The translations under genes and the position numbers were made by a program. A model generated the notes under the pieces. That model was not told the DNA's origin. It did no database searches and was given only the letters and a program-made list of their open reading frames with translations. 64,000 nucleotides of DNA. Origin: Phytophthora quininea. Lineage: Eukaryota; Oomycota; Peronosporomycetes; Peronosporales; Peronosporaceae. This document shows, one piece after another, positions 46,043-56,931 of this stretch. The stretch is from the NCBI GenBank assembly GCA_011947345.1, contig JAAVTG010000149.1, forward strand, positions 45,506-109,505. The letters run 5' to 3'. The first letter of the stretch is position 1. Every line of letters starts with the position of its first letter.

Positions 46043-46549
46043 TTAGTTGCCGATCGTCTCCAGGCTCTTCTCCCACTTGGCCATGTTGCCAGGCTGCTTC
46101 GACCACTCCTCGAACTCCTCGTCGAACAGCGACGGCATCGACGTGGTGGCGGCGGACGAGCTGGACGCTGCATGCAAACAAACAGCAACAACGTTATTCC
46201 ATTAGCTAAAATATACCGGAGCTTTTAGCTGCAGCACGTACGGATGACGATCTCTTCCTCTTTCTTTTTGGACGGCTTGAGCTTGAATAGCAGGAACAGC
46301 GTCGTGTAAGCGCCCAGCGTGGCCAGCACGATCTAGTAGTATCCACACATTTTTATGGCAAGAAATGAGTCTCAGACTGGAATATAATCCTGTTGATACA
46401 GGGTCGCACCTGGTAGTCCTCGGGCAGGTAATGGCGGACCTTGGCCTCCAGACTTCCCTCAGCGGGGGCGGGCCCGTGGCTCATGAAGCGGGCCTGGGCG
46501 GGGAGCGGCGAGCCGCCGGCGCGGCAACTTTCTTGACGAGGCTCAGCAT
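46043..46549 (-). CDS. Small mitochondrial-type membrane protein, resembles ATP synthase subunit k / DAPIT
   Basis: Three short exons from ATG 46549, with introns 46333-46409 (GTGCGA...CTAG) and 46168-46241 (GTACGT...TGCAG). The N-terminus MLSLVKKVAAPAARRS looks like a presequence. One shift is needed before SLEAKVRHYLPEDYQ. A single helix IVLATLGAYTTLFLLFKLKP is followed by SKKKEEE. The LAT-G-Y-...-LFKLKPSKK pattern resembles DAPIT/ATP synthase subunit k. The tail MPSLFDEEFEEWSKQPGNMA is extra. The assignment is by short-motif resemblance only. Confidence 0.45.
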
Positions 46550-46711
46550 CTTGGCGGCGGTTCTGCTGTGGGGGAGCGTGGCAACGAGCGGCTGGAGACG
46601 CCAGGTTTGCGTGACTTGGAAATAGTATACTCGCCCGATAAAGTGCGACGTTAAACCCTAATCTAGGACTCCTACTGTAGTCTGAAAGTAGGAGAACTGC
46701 AACTTCATAAG

Positions 46712-48994
46712 TTATTGTGTTGCTGCTTGCAATGCGCTGCTGCTGCTGTCGCCCTCGCCCTCGCTCGGCCTCGGGGGCTGGTTGCGGTTGATCTCTTCCC
46801 GCCAGTGGTTCAAGTTGGCGTCCAACTGCGCTCTGCAGTGCTCCAGACGCGCGCTCGGCAGACTGCTCAGCGACAGAACGAGCGGCCGCACAATGCCAAT
46901 GATAAAGCCCGCCTGCATCTTCTCCAGCGGGATCGGGTGCTCGCGGTCGTAGCCGATGCTCACGGGCAGAAGCAGCTCACGCTCCTTGTCGCCCTGCTGG
47001 TAGAACTCCTGCTTGATGCGCTCAGTCCACGCCAGATACATACGCAGCGACTTGGTCGGGTTCGACACGTCGGCAGCGTGCAAGGCCATTTGCAGGACCA
47101 GGCGGTCGTCCTCTGGATCCGCGCCCTTCCACCCTTCGTCCGTTGCTCTGCAGATGATTTCCGGGCCCGTTAAAAGCGGATGCAGATAAACGATACATTT
47201 CGGAGCCGTACCTCCGGACGAGATTGTCGAGCTTGGCGAGGTATGTCGAATGCACGCTGTTGTCGGTTGCTAGAACCATGTCGGTGATCAAGTTGCGCAC
47301 CTGTGGACGTTCGACGACGACTTAGTGGGAGGTAGTGAGCATTGCTCGGTTGAGCGACATACCTCCTGCTGCTCAATCCTGGTCAGTCCTTGGAGGATGT
47401 TGCACTCGGGGTCTTTCATCAAGCGGAAGGCAAGCGCACAGTGCATGTGCTCCAGGGGAGACCGGTATACGTATTGCACAGCCAATTCATCGTTGACAGT
47501 GATGTGGAAATTGTTGCTGAAGCTTGTATGACCCTGCACGAAAACTTCAACGTCAGGACGAGTTTTGAAGCACGGTCTGTCAAAACTAACCACATCGTGA
47601 ATAATTGCTGCAAGCAGAGCCGTGCATTTTGTTCGCTCGTTGAACAGACTGCCAAGGTTTCCGATCGATAGAAAGTGGTGCAGAGTCTGCGTGACGTCTG
47701 CAGCATGCTCGGCTGCACAACAGCATTGTCAGCATTGGTATCGCGCCGGAACCGATACGACAACGAGGTCGACGTACCGTTGTGATACGGGTGGGGTGAT
47801 ATCGCCGTTGCACTCTGTAACGAAAGGACATTGTGAGTTGGCGTACAAGCGGGATATTCGCTGGGTTCGAGTGGCTTACTTCCGCAACAGCGTTTGAATG
47901 TGCTTTTGGACGTCCGGAAGTGGCAACAAATGTCGTACTGCTCAAGGATTGCATTGCCGATGATGCACAACGTCTGGCCTGGAACTGCTGCGGCGATCTA
48001 TCCAAATGTCCATACGACGACGTCAGACAACCGCCACAGACGGCAATTTCGAGTTGCGCTCAACGTACCGCAAACACATCAAAGTCCCACGAGTCAACTT
48101 TGCCGATCTCCTTCTTCACCGCCAACACTACTTCAGGGTTCGTGATTTCGGGACACACTTCAATTGATAGTTCTCGACGTTGCTTCATGACTCGAGAGAC
48201 TGCCTCGCTCCACCGACGCGCTGCGATTCCTTTATCATCGCTAGTGCTGTTGTCGCCTGTGCCGTGCTCGGACTTGTACATGGCCATAAGACACCGTCGT
48301 AGCATACTCGTGCGGCGGAGCGCAGTCCGAAACGTCTTGGCGCTCTCGGATTCATGCAGGAAGTTCTGGATGAAAAGTTCTGCATGCTTTCGTCGAACAC
48401 ATTCGAGTGCGTGTCGAACAGCTTTTGCATCGTGTCCTCGACGCGTCGCTCATCCCATGTTGAGGTGACGGATTCGAGTGCGCGCGAGAACCCCTGCAGG
48501 ATCTGGTCGATCTCCTCGCGCTGCACTGCTGCCTCTCCACTCGCGTTCTCGCAGGCGTGCTGCTGCAACTTGCGCAGCAGAGCCACAGCGTACATGATCG
48601 ACTCGTCACCACCGGTGCTGTCGCTCGGCATGGCCGCCATCAAGCTCTTGGCGCGCCTCGTGAGCGCCTCCTCGGTGCCAGATGCGTCGTGACCGCGAGC
48701 CACAGCTGCATCTCTGATGGACGACTTGCCTACGAGTCGTGGCGAGGACTGGCACGTCCTCAGTGCCTTCGTGTGGAAGCTGGCGCTTGCTGCCTTGTGC
48801 ACTGCAACCCCTCGTCATATGGTGCCGGCGGCAACACGTTGGCAGAAAGGACGGCCGAGTCGCTTTCACCAGTCACCACGGCCGCTCGAACATTAACTTG
48901 ACTGCCGCCGCCACTCCTGCTTCGACGCGCGAGCGCCACCATCGAGTGCAGCAGCACCTGGCGCTTGTGCCCCTTGTTCTCGACCCCCATGGAG
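46712..48994 (-). CDS. 3',5'-cyclic nucleotide phosphodiesterase (class I)
   Basis: A multi-exon gene. The catalytic domain is assembled across introns 47713-47777, 47301-47362 and 47149-47211. Signature PYHN|AEHAADVTQ contains the H-N-x-x-H metal site, split by the first of these introns. TALLAAIIHDV, the NDELAVQY segment and MALHAADVSNPTKS (second metal Asp) follow. The C-terminal KMQAGFI contains the invariant Gln region. Upstream is a low-complexity N-terminus (MGVENKGHKRQ at 48994; an earlier start is possible up to 49,407) with a shift near 48,800 and another near 48,370. The enzyme hydrolyses cAMP and/or cGMP; specificity is not readable. No transmembrane segment is seen. Confidence 0.85.
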
Positions 48995-49814
48995 GAAGAC
49001 TCTAGCACGGCGGGCGGGGCGTGCGCGTCGCCACTTGCCGGTTCGGTGCGATCCTGCACTTTGCTCTGCTCGCGGCCGCTGGCGGCCTGTTCGCGCTCGG
49101 TCTCTCGGTCTCTCTCGGTCTCGCGGTGGCGCTCCAGCTTCGAGCTCGCTGGACGGCGCAGCAAGGTGTCGGGTTTCGTGATGGGAGGCAGGGTGCGCGC
49201 AGGGCTAAGATCGCTCTCGTCCCCAGACCCTCCTCCCCTCCTCAGTGCGCTCGGCGCTCGGCCAGACACGTTCTGATTACCACTATTAATACGCGGTGGC
49301 CTCAAGCTGGAGCGAGGTGAGGAAGCCCAAGAGCGAGGCCGAGTTCTGGCGAACGGTCGCCAGCATGCCCTGCACCTATTTCGGCCTCCGCCACCATGGC
49401 ACTCCATGGCACGCCAAGGCTAATGGTACGCCGAAAGATTAGCACTCACTTCAACTTGGAGACCTGCACGCGATAACATACCTTGCCAGCGTAGTCGGGC
49501 CCTGTGCCTGCACCTGTTCACTGCATGACCTGCACACCAGCACACCAAAGCAGAGGACGGGAAATGCGCGACGCGCCGGGGCACTCGGTTGAAGCAGTGA
49601 TTGGCGATCCTTTATTTTCAATAATGAAGCGACAGAGACGAAGGCGCTCGAGGCCGGCGGGCAGCGCGCAAGCCGCTCCTAGAGCTAGAAGATCTCAGCG
49701 ACCAGCAGCCAGCTAGCGAGAGCCCACCACGTCACCGTCGAGTGGACTCGAGCCCGCCCCCGACCCACTGCAGTCGGTTCCTTTATCTCTGCAACCCTGG
49801 AAGTGTGTCGGTCC
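48995..49814. other. Region between PDE and eL36
   Basis: The left 400 bases may encode a longer disordered PDE N-terminus (open minus frame with RETERDRETEREQA). From 49,410 to 49,814 nothing is recognised. Confidence 0.5.
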
Positions 49815-50339
49815 TTAAGCGTGGTGGGCGGCCTTGGCGCGGAGAGCGGCGTAGTACGCCTTCATCTCCTCGCGCTTCTGCAGAGCGCGGCGGTGCGTGC
49901 CCAGCTGTGCAAAGGTCAAAATACATCAAACGATAGTCAGCCTCCCTGTGTTGCAATCGTCCTGTCGAGTCGCGGCCCTATTTTCCTGTTGGCGGCGTCT
50001 CAGATGGTCTACGTACGCGCTTCTTGGAGAACTTGTAGATGCGCTTCTCCGCCGACGAGCCACCGCTCTTGATCATATCAAGGATGCGCTTCTCGTACGG
50101 CATGAGGCCCACGACCTCGCGGATGACCTCGCGCACAAGCTTGGTCTTCTTGCCGGCGCGCTAGTAAAAAGCATTTCGTTAATAAATGCTTGCCACCTGA
50201 GAGAGGCTCGACCGTGACGATCCCCCAACGACTGCTGCGCGAAACGTACTCCCTTGCGGGAAGCGGGGCGAGGAGCCACCTGCTTCTTGTTGACGGGGAA
50301 ACCCTTGTTGAGGCCCACGGCGATTCCAGTGGAGGACAT
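49815..50339 (-). CDS. RPL36: 60S ribosomal protein eL36
   Basis: Three exons from ATG 50339, with introns 50161-50249 (GTACGT...CTAG) and 49905-50016 (GTACGT...CACAG). The protein reads MSSTGIAVGLNKGFPVNKKQ, then GRAGKKTKLVREVIREVVGL, PYEKRILDMI, KRIYKFSKKR and LGTHRRALQKREEMKAYYAA, ending AKAAHHA. This is the whole eL36 family pattern at the expected size (about 105 residues). No frameshift. A component of the large ribosomal subunit. Confidence 0.95.
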
Positions 50340-52433
50340 GGTGATGTTTGCTTCCGAAGAACTAAAGAACCGAACTAACCAGGGCGTCGCCGGAGACTGC
50401 AAGCTCCAACCACCAATCGAGTGGCTCACCGTGATTGGGCAGAACTGGCCAATCACAGCACGAAAACTGATATATAGAATAACATATGCTCCTCGACTGC
50501 TATTCGACCAGCTCGTCCTCATGCGCGAAGAACTCCATCTTGCCCTTCGCGCTGATGGGCATCGATAGCCCAGCGTGCATTGGATTTCGGCAAGGAACTG
50601 GCCACGGCAGCAGTTGATAAAGGAAGGTAGCGAGATCAGTTAGCAAGGGAAGCACTCGAAGCGGCAGCTGCTGCTCAGCCGCCACAGAGCAAATGTCCGA
50701 TCAAGAAGTCCGGGCCGATTACAAGGCCCCTAAGAAGTCGGCTTCGTTGCTTTCCATTCGCAGCCCCTCCGACGCCTACGGCATCTGCCCACCGACAACC
50801 TTGACGCTTGCAGTCCCACCGACATTTACAGGATGGTTGGCAAGTCATCAGCTCACCACAGACACCACTGCCGCTCGAATTTCGCCGGTCGAAGACAAAA
50901 AGACCCCGACGGGGGTCGTTCGCCTCATGCTCCCGGATGACAAGATCACCGAGTACTGTGCTAAAACTTGAGGCGTAGCGAACACGCAAGGGCTGCCGAG
51001 AAATACATCGTCAGTATAAGAGTGCGGATCACGGGCGCAAACATATCAAGAACGCCAATGGCTTGGGGAATGTGCGTTCACGATAACTGGCCGATACTGG
51101 AGCCTCTGAGCTCAAGATGGAGATCAACCGCTCGGGCTTGGCTTGCCTTCCACACGTTTGGGCGGGACATTGCTAAACGCTATCATCTTCTTTCTGTGTG
51201 CTCCATAGTCTTCTTGTCAAGGTAGCGATCAAGTGGTGGAGACCCGGCACCAGAAGAGCTCTTTATAAGTGGCAATGGATGAAGCCGATGTTACTGAAAA
51301 AGTGCCTGCTGGCACGCAAGCTCGACGCTCTCACCCCTGCGACTCGTGCTCAATTCGCCTTCTATCCTGGTCGTGCTCTTGCTGTGCGTGTGGCCACCCC
51401 TGAATCCATCACTCGAGCCCCAGAAATGCGTGTTGCTCCTAACGCTAACGCTGTAATGCTTCAGCTCTAGTCGCCGTGCCCTCGACGGAACATTGGACGT
51501 TCAGGAATCTCCAGCCAGCGAACGTGCTCGTACTTCTTTCTAAGACTATAATACGATGCCGGACAATCTAAGCATGCTACCGAGGATATTTGACGCGCCT
51601 TGATGCTGTTGCCCATCGACCACCGGGAATTCTGGCGGTGGTGTCTGCCACCATCGACTGGAGGCGAAGATGCAGGCAACTCGATTCGAGCCAAACCCCA
51701 CGCCGCTCTCAGCTCTGCTTTGTGTAATGGGCGCGGACCTATAGCACGCGAATGACGCACCGGGCGCCAGGGAAGCCGACACCGCAGCTCCACGGGGAAC
51801 TACCAGGGCTGCACCTTCGTCTAGCCGACAAAGACGATGCAATGCGAGAAGGCCGACGGTGGCTGCTGCTGCTGCTGCTGCTGCCCGGGCTGCATGGCCA
51901 ATGACTGCTGTTGCACTGGTATCCGATCTCGGCGCTTCTGGTGGTGTCGCCGCGGATAAGCATTGCGGCGGCGGCAAAGCCTTCCTGACCACAGCTTTCC
52001 CCGTGTTTCTATGCAAGTTAAATGCATTCCAGCGGTGCATTCTTGAAGACGCCGCTTTTCACTTACCCCATCCAGCAGCGGGCATCGAGGCCCTGGCATG
52101 ACTGCTGCGAACGCCGCGCTCCCAAAGTGCTGGTGCTGCTCGGCGACGGCGGCAAGACGCTGCTCGAGGCAGGTCCGACGCACCACGCGGGACTAGGTCG
52201 TACTTATCGCGGGTGACGCAGTGAAGTTGCCGCCGTTGACACATCCGGGGCGTGACATCATGCTCGAATTGGGCCTGACGTGGCGCCAGCACGCCTGTCG
52301 GCCATTCAGCCGGCGCGGTGCAGCCTTTTGCCCGCGGCTTGTGCGGCTGTAAACCTCCTCGCACTGCAGTGCTCACTTGCGGATTCTCCGGCTGCAAACC
52401 ACCGGCAGGCCAGCGACCCCACCCGACCCCACC
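50340..52433. other. Two-kilobase stretch without a recognised gene
   Basis: It holds the eL36 promoter, a 92-codon plus-strand open frame at 50693-50971 (MSDQEVRADYKAPKKSASLL) and several short minus-strand frames, none recognised. A CTG repeat lies near 51,861. The segment may contain decayed transposon sequence. Confidence 0.45.
51861..51882. repeat. (GCT)n trinucleotide repeat
   Basis: Seven consecutive GCT/CTG units. Reads as poly-Ala on the minus strand. Confidence 0.9.
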
Positions 52434-53628
52434 ATGGCCATCCTGAACCCGGAAGCCGACGCGGCCTCCAAGCAGGCCTCCACCGGCGAGGCCAAGCAGC
52501 GACTGCTGGCCGAGGCCGGCTACAAGCACGTCGAGGGGCCCCGGCGCCGCTGCCGCTGGAGCTGCCGCAGTTCACGCTGCGCGAGCTGCGCGCCGCCATC
52601 CCCAAGCACTGCTTCGAGCGGTCGTTCATCACGTCCACGTACTACATGATCAAGAACGCGCTCACGTGCGCCGCGCTCTTCTACGCCGCCACATTCATCG
52701 ACCAGACTGGCAACGCCGCCTACGCGTTGTGGCCGCTCTACTGGTTCTTCCAGGGCAGCTATCTCACAGGCATCTGGGTCGTGGCCCACGAGTGCGGCCA
52801 CCAGGCCTACTGCTCCAGCGAAGTCGTCAACAACATGATCGGCCTCGTGCTGCACTCGGCGCTGCTCGTGCCGTACCACAGCTGGCGCATTTCGCACCGC
52901 AAGCACCACTCCAACACGGGTAGCTGCGAGAACGACGAGGTGTTCGTGCCGGTCACGCGCTCGGTCGTCGAGGAGTCGTGGAACGAGACGCTGCAGGACG
53001 CCCCGCTCTACCAGCTCTACCGCATCGTCTACATGCTGGTCGTGGGCTGGATGCCCGGCTACCTCTTCTTCAACGCCACGGGCCCGAGCAAGTACTGGGG
53101 CAAGCCGCGCAGCCACTTCAACCCGTACTCGGCCATCTACGCCGAGCGCGAGCGCTGGATGATCGTGCTCAGCGACATCTTCCTCGTGCTCATGCTGGGC
53201 GTGCTCTCGGCGCTGGTGCACACGTTCGGGCTCCACACGATGGTCAAGTTCTACTTTGTCCCGTACATGATCGTCAACGCCTACCTGGTGCTCATCACGT
53301 ACCTGCAGCACACGGACACGTACATCCCGCACTTCCGCGAGGGCGAGTGGAGCTGGCTGCGTGGCGCGCTCTGCACGGTCGACCGCTCCTTCGGGGCCTA
53401 CCTGGACGGCGTGGTGCACCGCATCGTCGACACACACGTGTGCCACCACATCTTCTCCAAGATGCCCTTCTACCACTGCGAGGAGGCCACGAACGCCATC
53501 AAGCCCATCCTGGGCAAGTTCTACCTCAAGGACGCCACCCCGTGCCCAAGGCGCTCTGGCGATCGTTCACCTACTGCAAGTTTGTCGAGGACGACGGCAA
53601 GATCGTCTTCTACAAGAACAAGCTGTAA
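52434..53628 (+). CDS. FAD2: Delta-12 (FAD2-type) fatty acid desaturase
   Basis: Start at ATG 52434 (MAILNPEADAAS). The three His boxes are HECGH (52,790), HRKHH (52,900) and HVCHH (53,440), with several membrane helices between them (for example TGIWVVAHECGH and MLGVLSALVHTFGLHTMV). Two one-base losses, at GGGGCCCC 52535-52542 and C4 53538-53541, break the frame. All three pieces together give about 395 residues and the conserved ending EDDGKIVFYKNKL. The enzyme makes linoleate from oleate in the ER; an omega-3 desaturase is the alternative but the start and boxes favour delta-12. Very high third-position GC, suggesting strong expression. Confidence 0.9.
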
Positions 53629-53785
53629 GATGAATTAATGCCGCTCCTACTACTTTCCTTTGCTGTTTTGGTGGAGTTGTCGGACCGGCGGCCAGCAATG
53701 CCTGCAGACGACGCTGCGAGACGACCTGCTTCCTTGAGGTTACCACCCGATGGATGGCCTGGCTGGGTAAAATGGATCGGGGATC
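53629..53785. other. 3' flank of the Fanzor gene, possible guide-RNA region
   Basis: A 157-base gap between the convergent desaturase and Fanzor stops. In Fanzor loci the omega RNA overlaps the 3' end and 3' flank of the gene, so this is where one would look. No secondary structure was computed. Confidence 0.25.
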
Positions 53786-55771
53786 ACTGGTGAGTCTGGC
53801 GTGGCGGAGTCGACCGTGGTTGGCGTCTCAGTCTCTCGGGCCGTGTCGGGTCACCTCGTAGCTGCCGCATGATGATGCTGAGAATGTTTTTGGACGCATT
53901 TACGTCCCGGTCGACGGTCAAGCCGCAGCCTCCATTCTTCGTCAAGCAATGCAGCACCTTGTGCACCTTCACGACTTTTTCTTTTTCGTTGCGGAAGACG
54001 CGCTTGGTGGTCTGGTTGGTCATCTTCGCAGCGCATGCACAGTCAAAGTGCATGCAGCTGGTTCTGAACTCGTCCACTACGACGACTTCACATCGAGATG
54101 CGAGACGGCGGGCTAACATTTTGACAGGGCCGGCCGGACAGTTCTTGATGTGAGTAAGAGCAATGGGTAGCCATGCGTGGCTGGCCCTGAAGGTCACTGC
54201 GGTTGCAGCACATGATGTGCGAGGTCCGAGTGTGGCTTGTGAAGGACTGGAAAGATGGAAGACAAATAGTGTGCCAGCAATCCTGCGGGATTGATGGACA
54301 CTAGCGAGGCATGCGTGCCCGTGGTCATTGGCATGAGTGTCATTGACGTGAACCCACAAGTCTATACAGCTTTACTAGGATGAAGTTGATAGGCTAGTCT
54401 TGAGGGTTTGTCAGCGGGCGAGCTTTTCCCTCACCAACACAAGACACTCGGAAATACACACTTTTGGTTTTCCCCACTCGAGCGCACACACACTCACTAC
54501 TTCATCGTCCTTTCCGAGATACCGCTCTTACGGATCGACTATCAGCACCTCGAGAAGCGCACTGAAGGAGCATTGGAAAGCTCTTAGAGAGTTGCAAGCA
54601 GCACCACTATCACCGAAGACAATGATCGTCTTTTTGTTGTTTGGCGCCATCTCATTGATGGCACGGTCGATCTGGCGGGTCTTCTGCGTGTATCGGCGAA
54701 ACTTTAACTTCCTGAAGATCGGCCTGTAGAAGAAAGTTAGTAGCTTGCGGCCGTGCTCAAAGAAAAATTTGATGTGCTCCATGAAGACCGATAGGCTCGC
54801 CGTTTTCTTGGTCGGCGTGGCTCGAAGGAGGTCGCGCACTTCGGTGTCTTTGGCAATCTCTTTCCTGGAGCGGCGGCTCGACCGCATGAACCCACTGGCA
54901 CTACGGTATGCAGTCGTGCGAAAGCGCACAGTCTTGCCCGCGTTGTTCGTTGCCGTGATGAAGTCTGTTCGACCCGGATCAATCCCCCACACAACGTCGT
55001 AGTCGGTGAGCTTGCCCTTCGGTGTCTTGGAGAGCCTGGGTCCCAGGACGGTCGACGTAGTGGCGTCGGCTGCCACGTCGCCGCTCGATCGCCGTTTCTT
55101 GGCTCGTTTCTTCTTTCCTCTGGTAGGGCAGCTCATGTGGATGGAGACGCCGTATCCGTCCGTCGAGATCGCTCTCGCGAATGTCCTCTTCTCCTCCTTC
55201 TCCACTGCGTCGGTTCGGAAGAAACGACGCCACCACAGATCGCTGAGCTCTTTCCACCGAGACTCATTCTTCCGGCGCAAGCTCTCCCCAGTGTCCATGT
55301 CTCGTGGCCAAGCTCCACCGTCATGGTCAAGTCGACGTGGGGCTCCGTTTCAGAAGCCCCGGAAAGCACTCGAGTCCATGGTGAAGTACGAAGCCTCGAA
55401 GCCCTTTTGGACGGCAGCAACCCGTAGACACGAAGCTCATCAACTTCGTCGTTGTCCTTTTCTCGCTCGTTGGCAGCCTCGATGTCCTTCAGGAATCCAC
55501 GCATCACTGGCACCAAGTCATGTGTTTTCCAACTTATTTTGCCGCTAGGAACCCGCGGAGTCTTGGCAGGCAGACTCTGGACCACGGGGTCATCACCGGT
55601 TTAGTTGGCTGCAAACACCGCATCAATTAAGGCGTGGGCCTCCTCCTTCTCGAGCTCGAGCGTCTCCAGAGCATGCCGTCGCAGCCGCTTGGCGAAGTTC
55701 GCTACGACGCTGTTCTGAGTGTTGGTCGCCATCGCGGTGGCTGGGCAGCGAAATGTTTTCGGGTGACTCAT
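53784..55771 (-). mobile_element. Fanzor (eukaryotic TnpB-like RuvC endonuclease), interrupted
   Basis: Start at ATG 55771 (MSHPKTFRCPATAM). The helical N-terminus NTQNSVVANFAKRLRRHALE resembles Fanzor N-termini. Then come YGLLPSKRASR and AISTDGYGVSIHM. RuvC-I is VVWGIDPGRTD, catalytic Asp 54978-54980. The RuvC-II-like acid is in VVVVDEFRTS, Glu 54069-54071. A Cys-rich zinc ribbon follows (CMHFDCAC ... HCLTKNGGCG). RuvC-III is VDRDVNASKNIL, Asp 53904-53906. This is the catalytic order of TnpB/Fanzor. Interruptions: an in-frame TAA at 55601-55603, one missing base at C4 55286-55289, and an unexplained segment (about 54,130-54,610) containing stops between the GDSG block and GPVKMLARRLA. That segment could be an intron (a GTAAGA donor lies at its start) or an insertion. 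Members are RNA-guided DNA nucleases often carried by transposons. Confidence 0.8.
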
Positions 55772-55851
55772 CTTGTTGCTGCTTCAATAAATATTACTTC
55801 AGCTCCGCTACTGTCTGGGGCGAGCGCTCTGGATGGCAGCCAAGTGCTCTC

Positions 55852-56752
55852 TCAACTCCAGCTCCGGTTCTTCGTCGACCCCTCCGAGCCTTCTTTCTCA
55901 TCGCCCAGCTCCTCCACGGGGTCTCCAATATCTTCGAGCTCCGGTGCCACAACGTGAGGCACGCCCTGCTTGCGGGGCTCGACAACCGCCTTCCAGTTCT
56001 TGAACGAGCCGGCACGACGCACCATGCGTCGAATGCCGCTCTTGATCCTGCTTGTGGCAGCCAACGCATCTCGCATCTCCTCGCTGGCCCCGGAATGGCG
56101 TCGAGATCGCAGCAACACCTTGTACTCAAAGGCGTGGGGCTTGTGCGGCATGGCAGCGCATCTGGACCGGAACCAGTAGAAGGCCACTAGCAGCAGAACC
56201 CCCACCGCCACCAGTATCACCACCGCCGTCTCCGAACCACTTGAGGCCCCGGAAGAACCGCAGCAGATTCGACAACAATTTCTGCCGACACTCGAGACTG
56301 TGCGGGCGAGTGGATCGGCGCGTCGAGGACGACTGCAAACCCGCGCTGAGCAAGCGTCTGTAAGTCGTCACGCTCGACGGGAAGGATCTCCACCGCAACT
56401 AGCGCTCGTTCCTGACCGGAATTGAAGAGCACCGTGCCTCGCGCTTCGACAAAGTCCACCCCTGGACGAGCTGGCGCGAGCGTTGAGCTCATGGCTGCCG
56501 TGGAATACGGGACGCGCGCTACTGTCGCAGAGCGCAGAGCAACATTCGCGCTGCACGGGGATGACCACCAGCACTCGGTGCGCGGGTGACTGCTGTACGA
56601 TCAGCGGCGTGCTGGCGAAGAAGGAAAACATGTCGGCGCAAGGAGATCTCATGCCATGCAAGTTGCCCCGCTCGTTTGTCAGCAGCCAGCTCGTCTTCGT
56701 GGGTGCTGACGAAGTGGTCGTTTGAAATCGCAAATGTGGCAATCATCGTCAT
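55852..56752 (-). CDS. Putative single-pass membrane protein with Calx-beta-like segment
   Basis: Initiator-like TTCATTCCGCTACAATT lies just upstream (about 56,810). The likely start is ATG 56752 (MTMIATFAISND). Reading through two or three frame changes gives an ectodomain. Its segment RPGVDFVEARGTVLFNSGQE with VAVEILPV resembles a Calx-beta strand pair. Then comes SGASSGSETA and one strong helix, VVILVAVGVLLLVAFYWF, followed by a basic, then acidic, cytoplasmic tail ending at 55852. The family is uncertain and the N-terminal half is poorly resolved. Confidence 0.4.
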
Positions 56753-56931
56753 CGTTGCCCAGGTCTTGAGGACAACTAACGCGCAAAAATCGCTCAAGAC
56801 GGAAGCTAATTGTAGCGGAATGAACTGACAGATCAGAACAGTAGTAAACGTAGCATGCACCTATATTTTCGACCGCCACAAGTGTCCGCAGCGGTCTTCT
56901 AGCGTCTCCTGGACGTGAATCTAACCGCAAG

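Noticed and set aside
52520..53476. 318-codon open frame opposite the desaturase
   Set aside because: Antisense shadow of the highly biased FAD2-type gene; rich in Val, His, Asp and Arg without motifs.
53784..55771. Bacterial IS200/IS605 contamination
   Set aside because: The flanking genes are intron-containing or typically eukaryotic, no TnpA is present, and the DEFRTS block is Fanzor-like.
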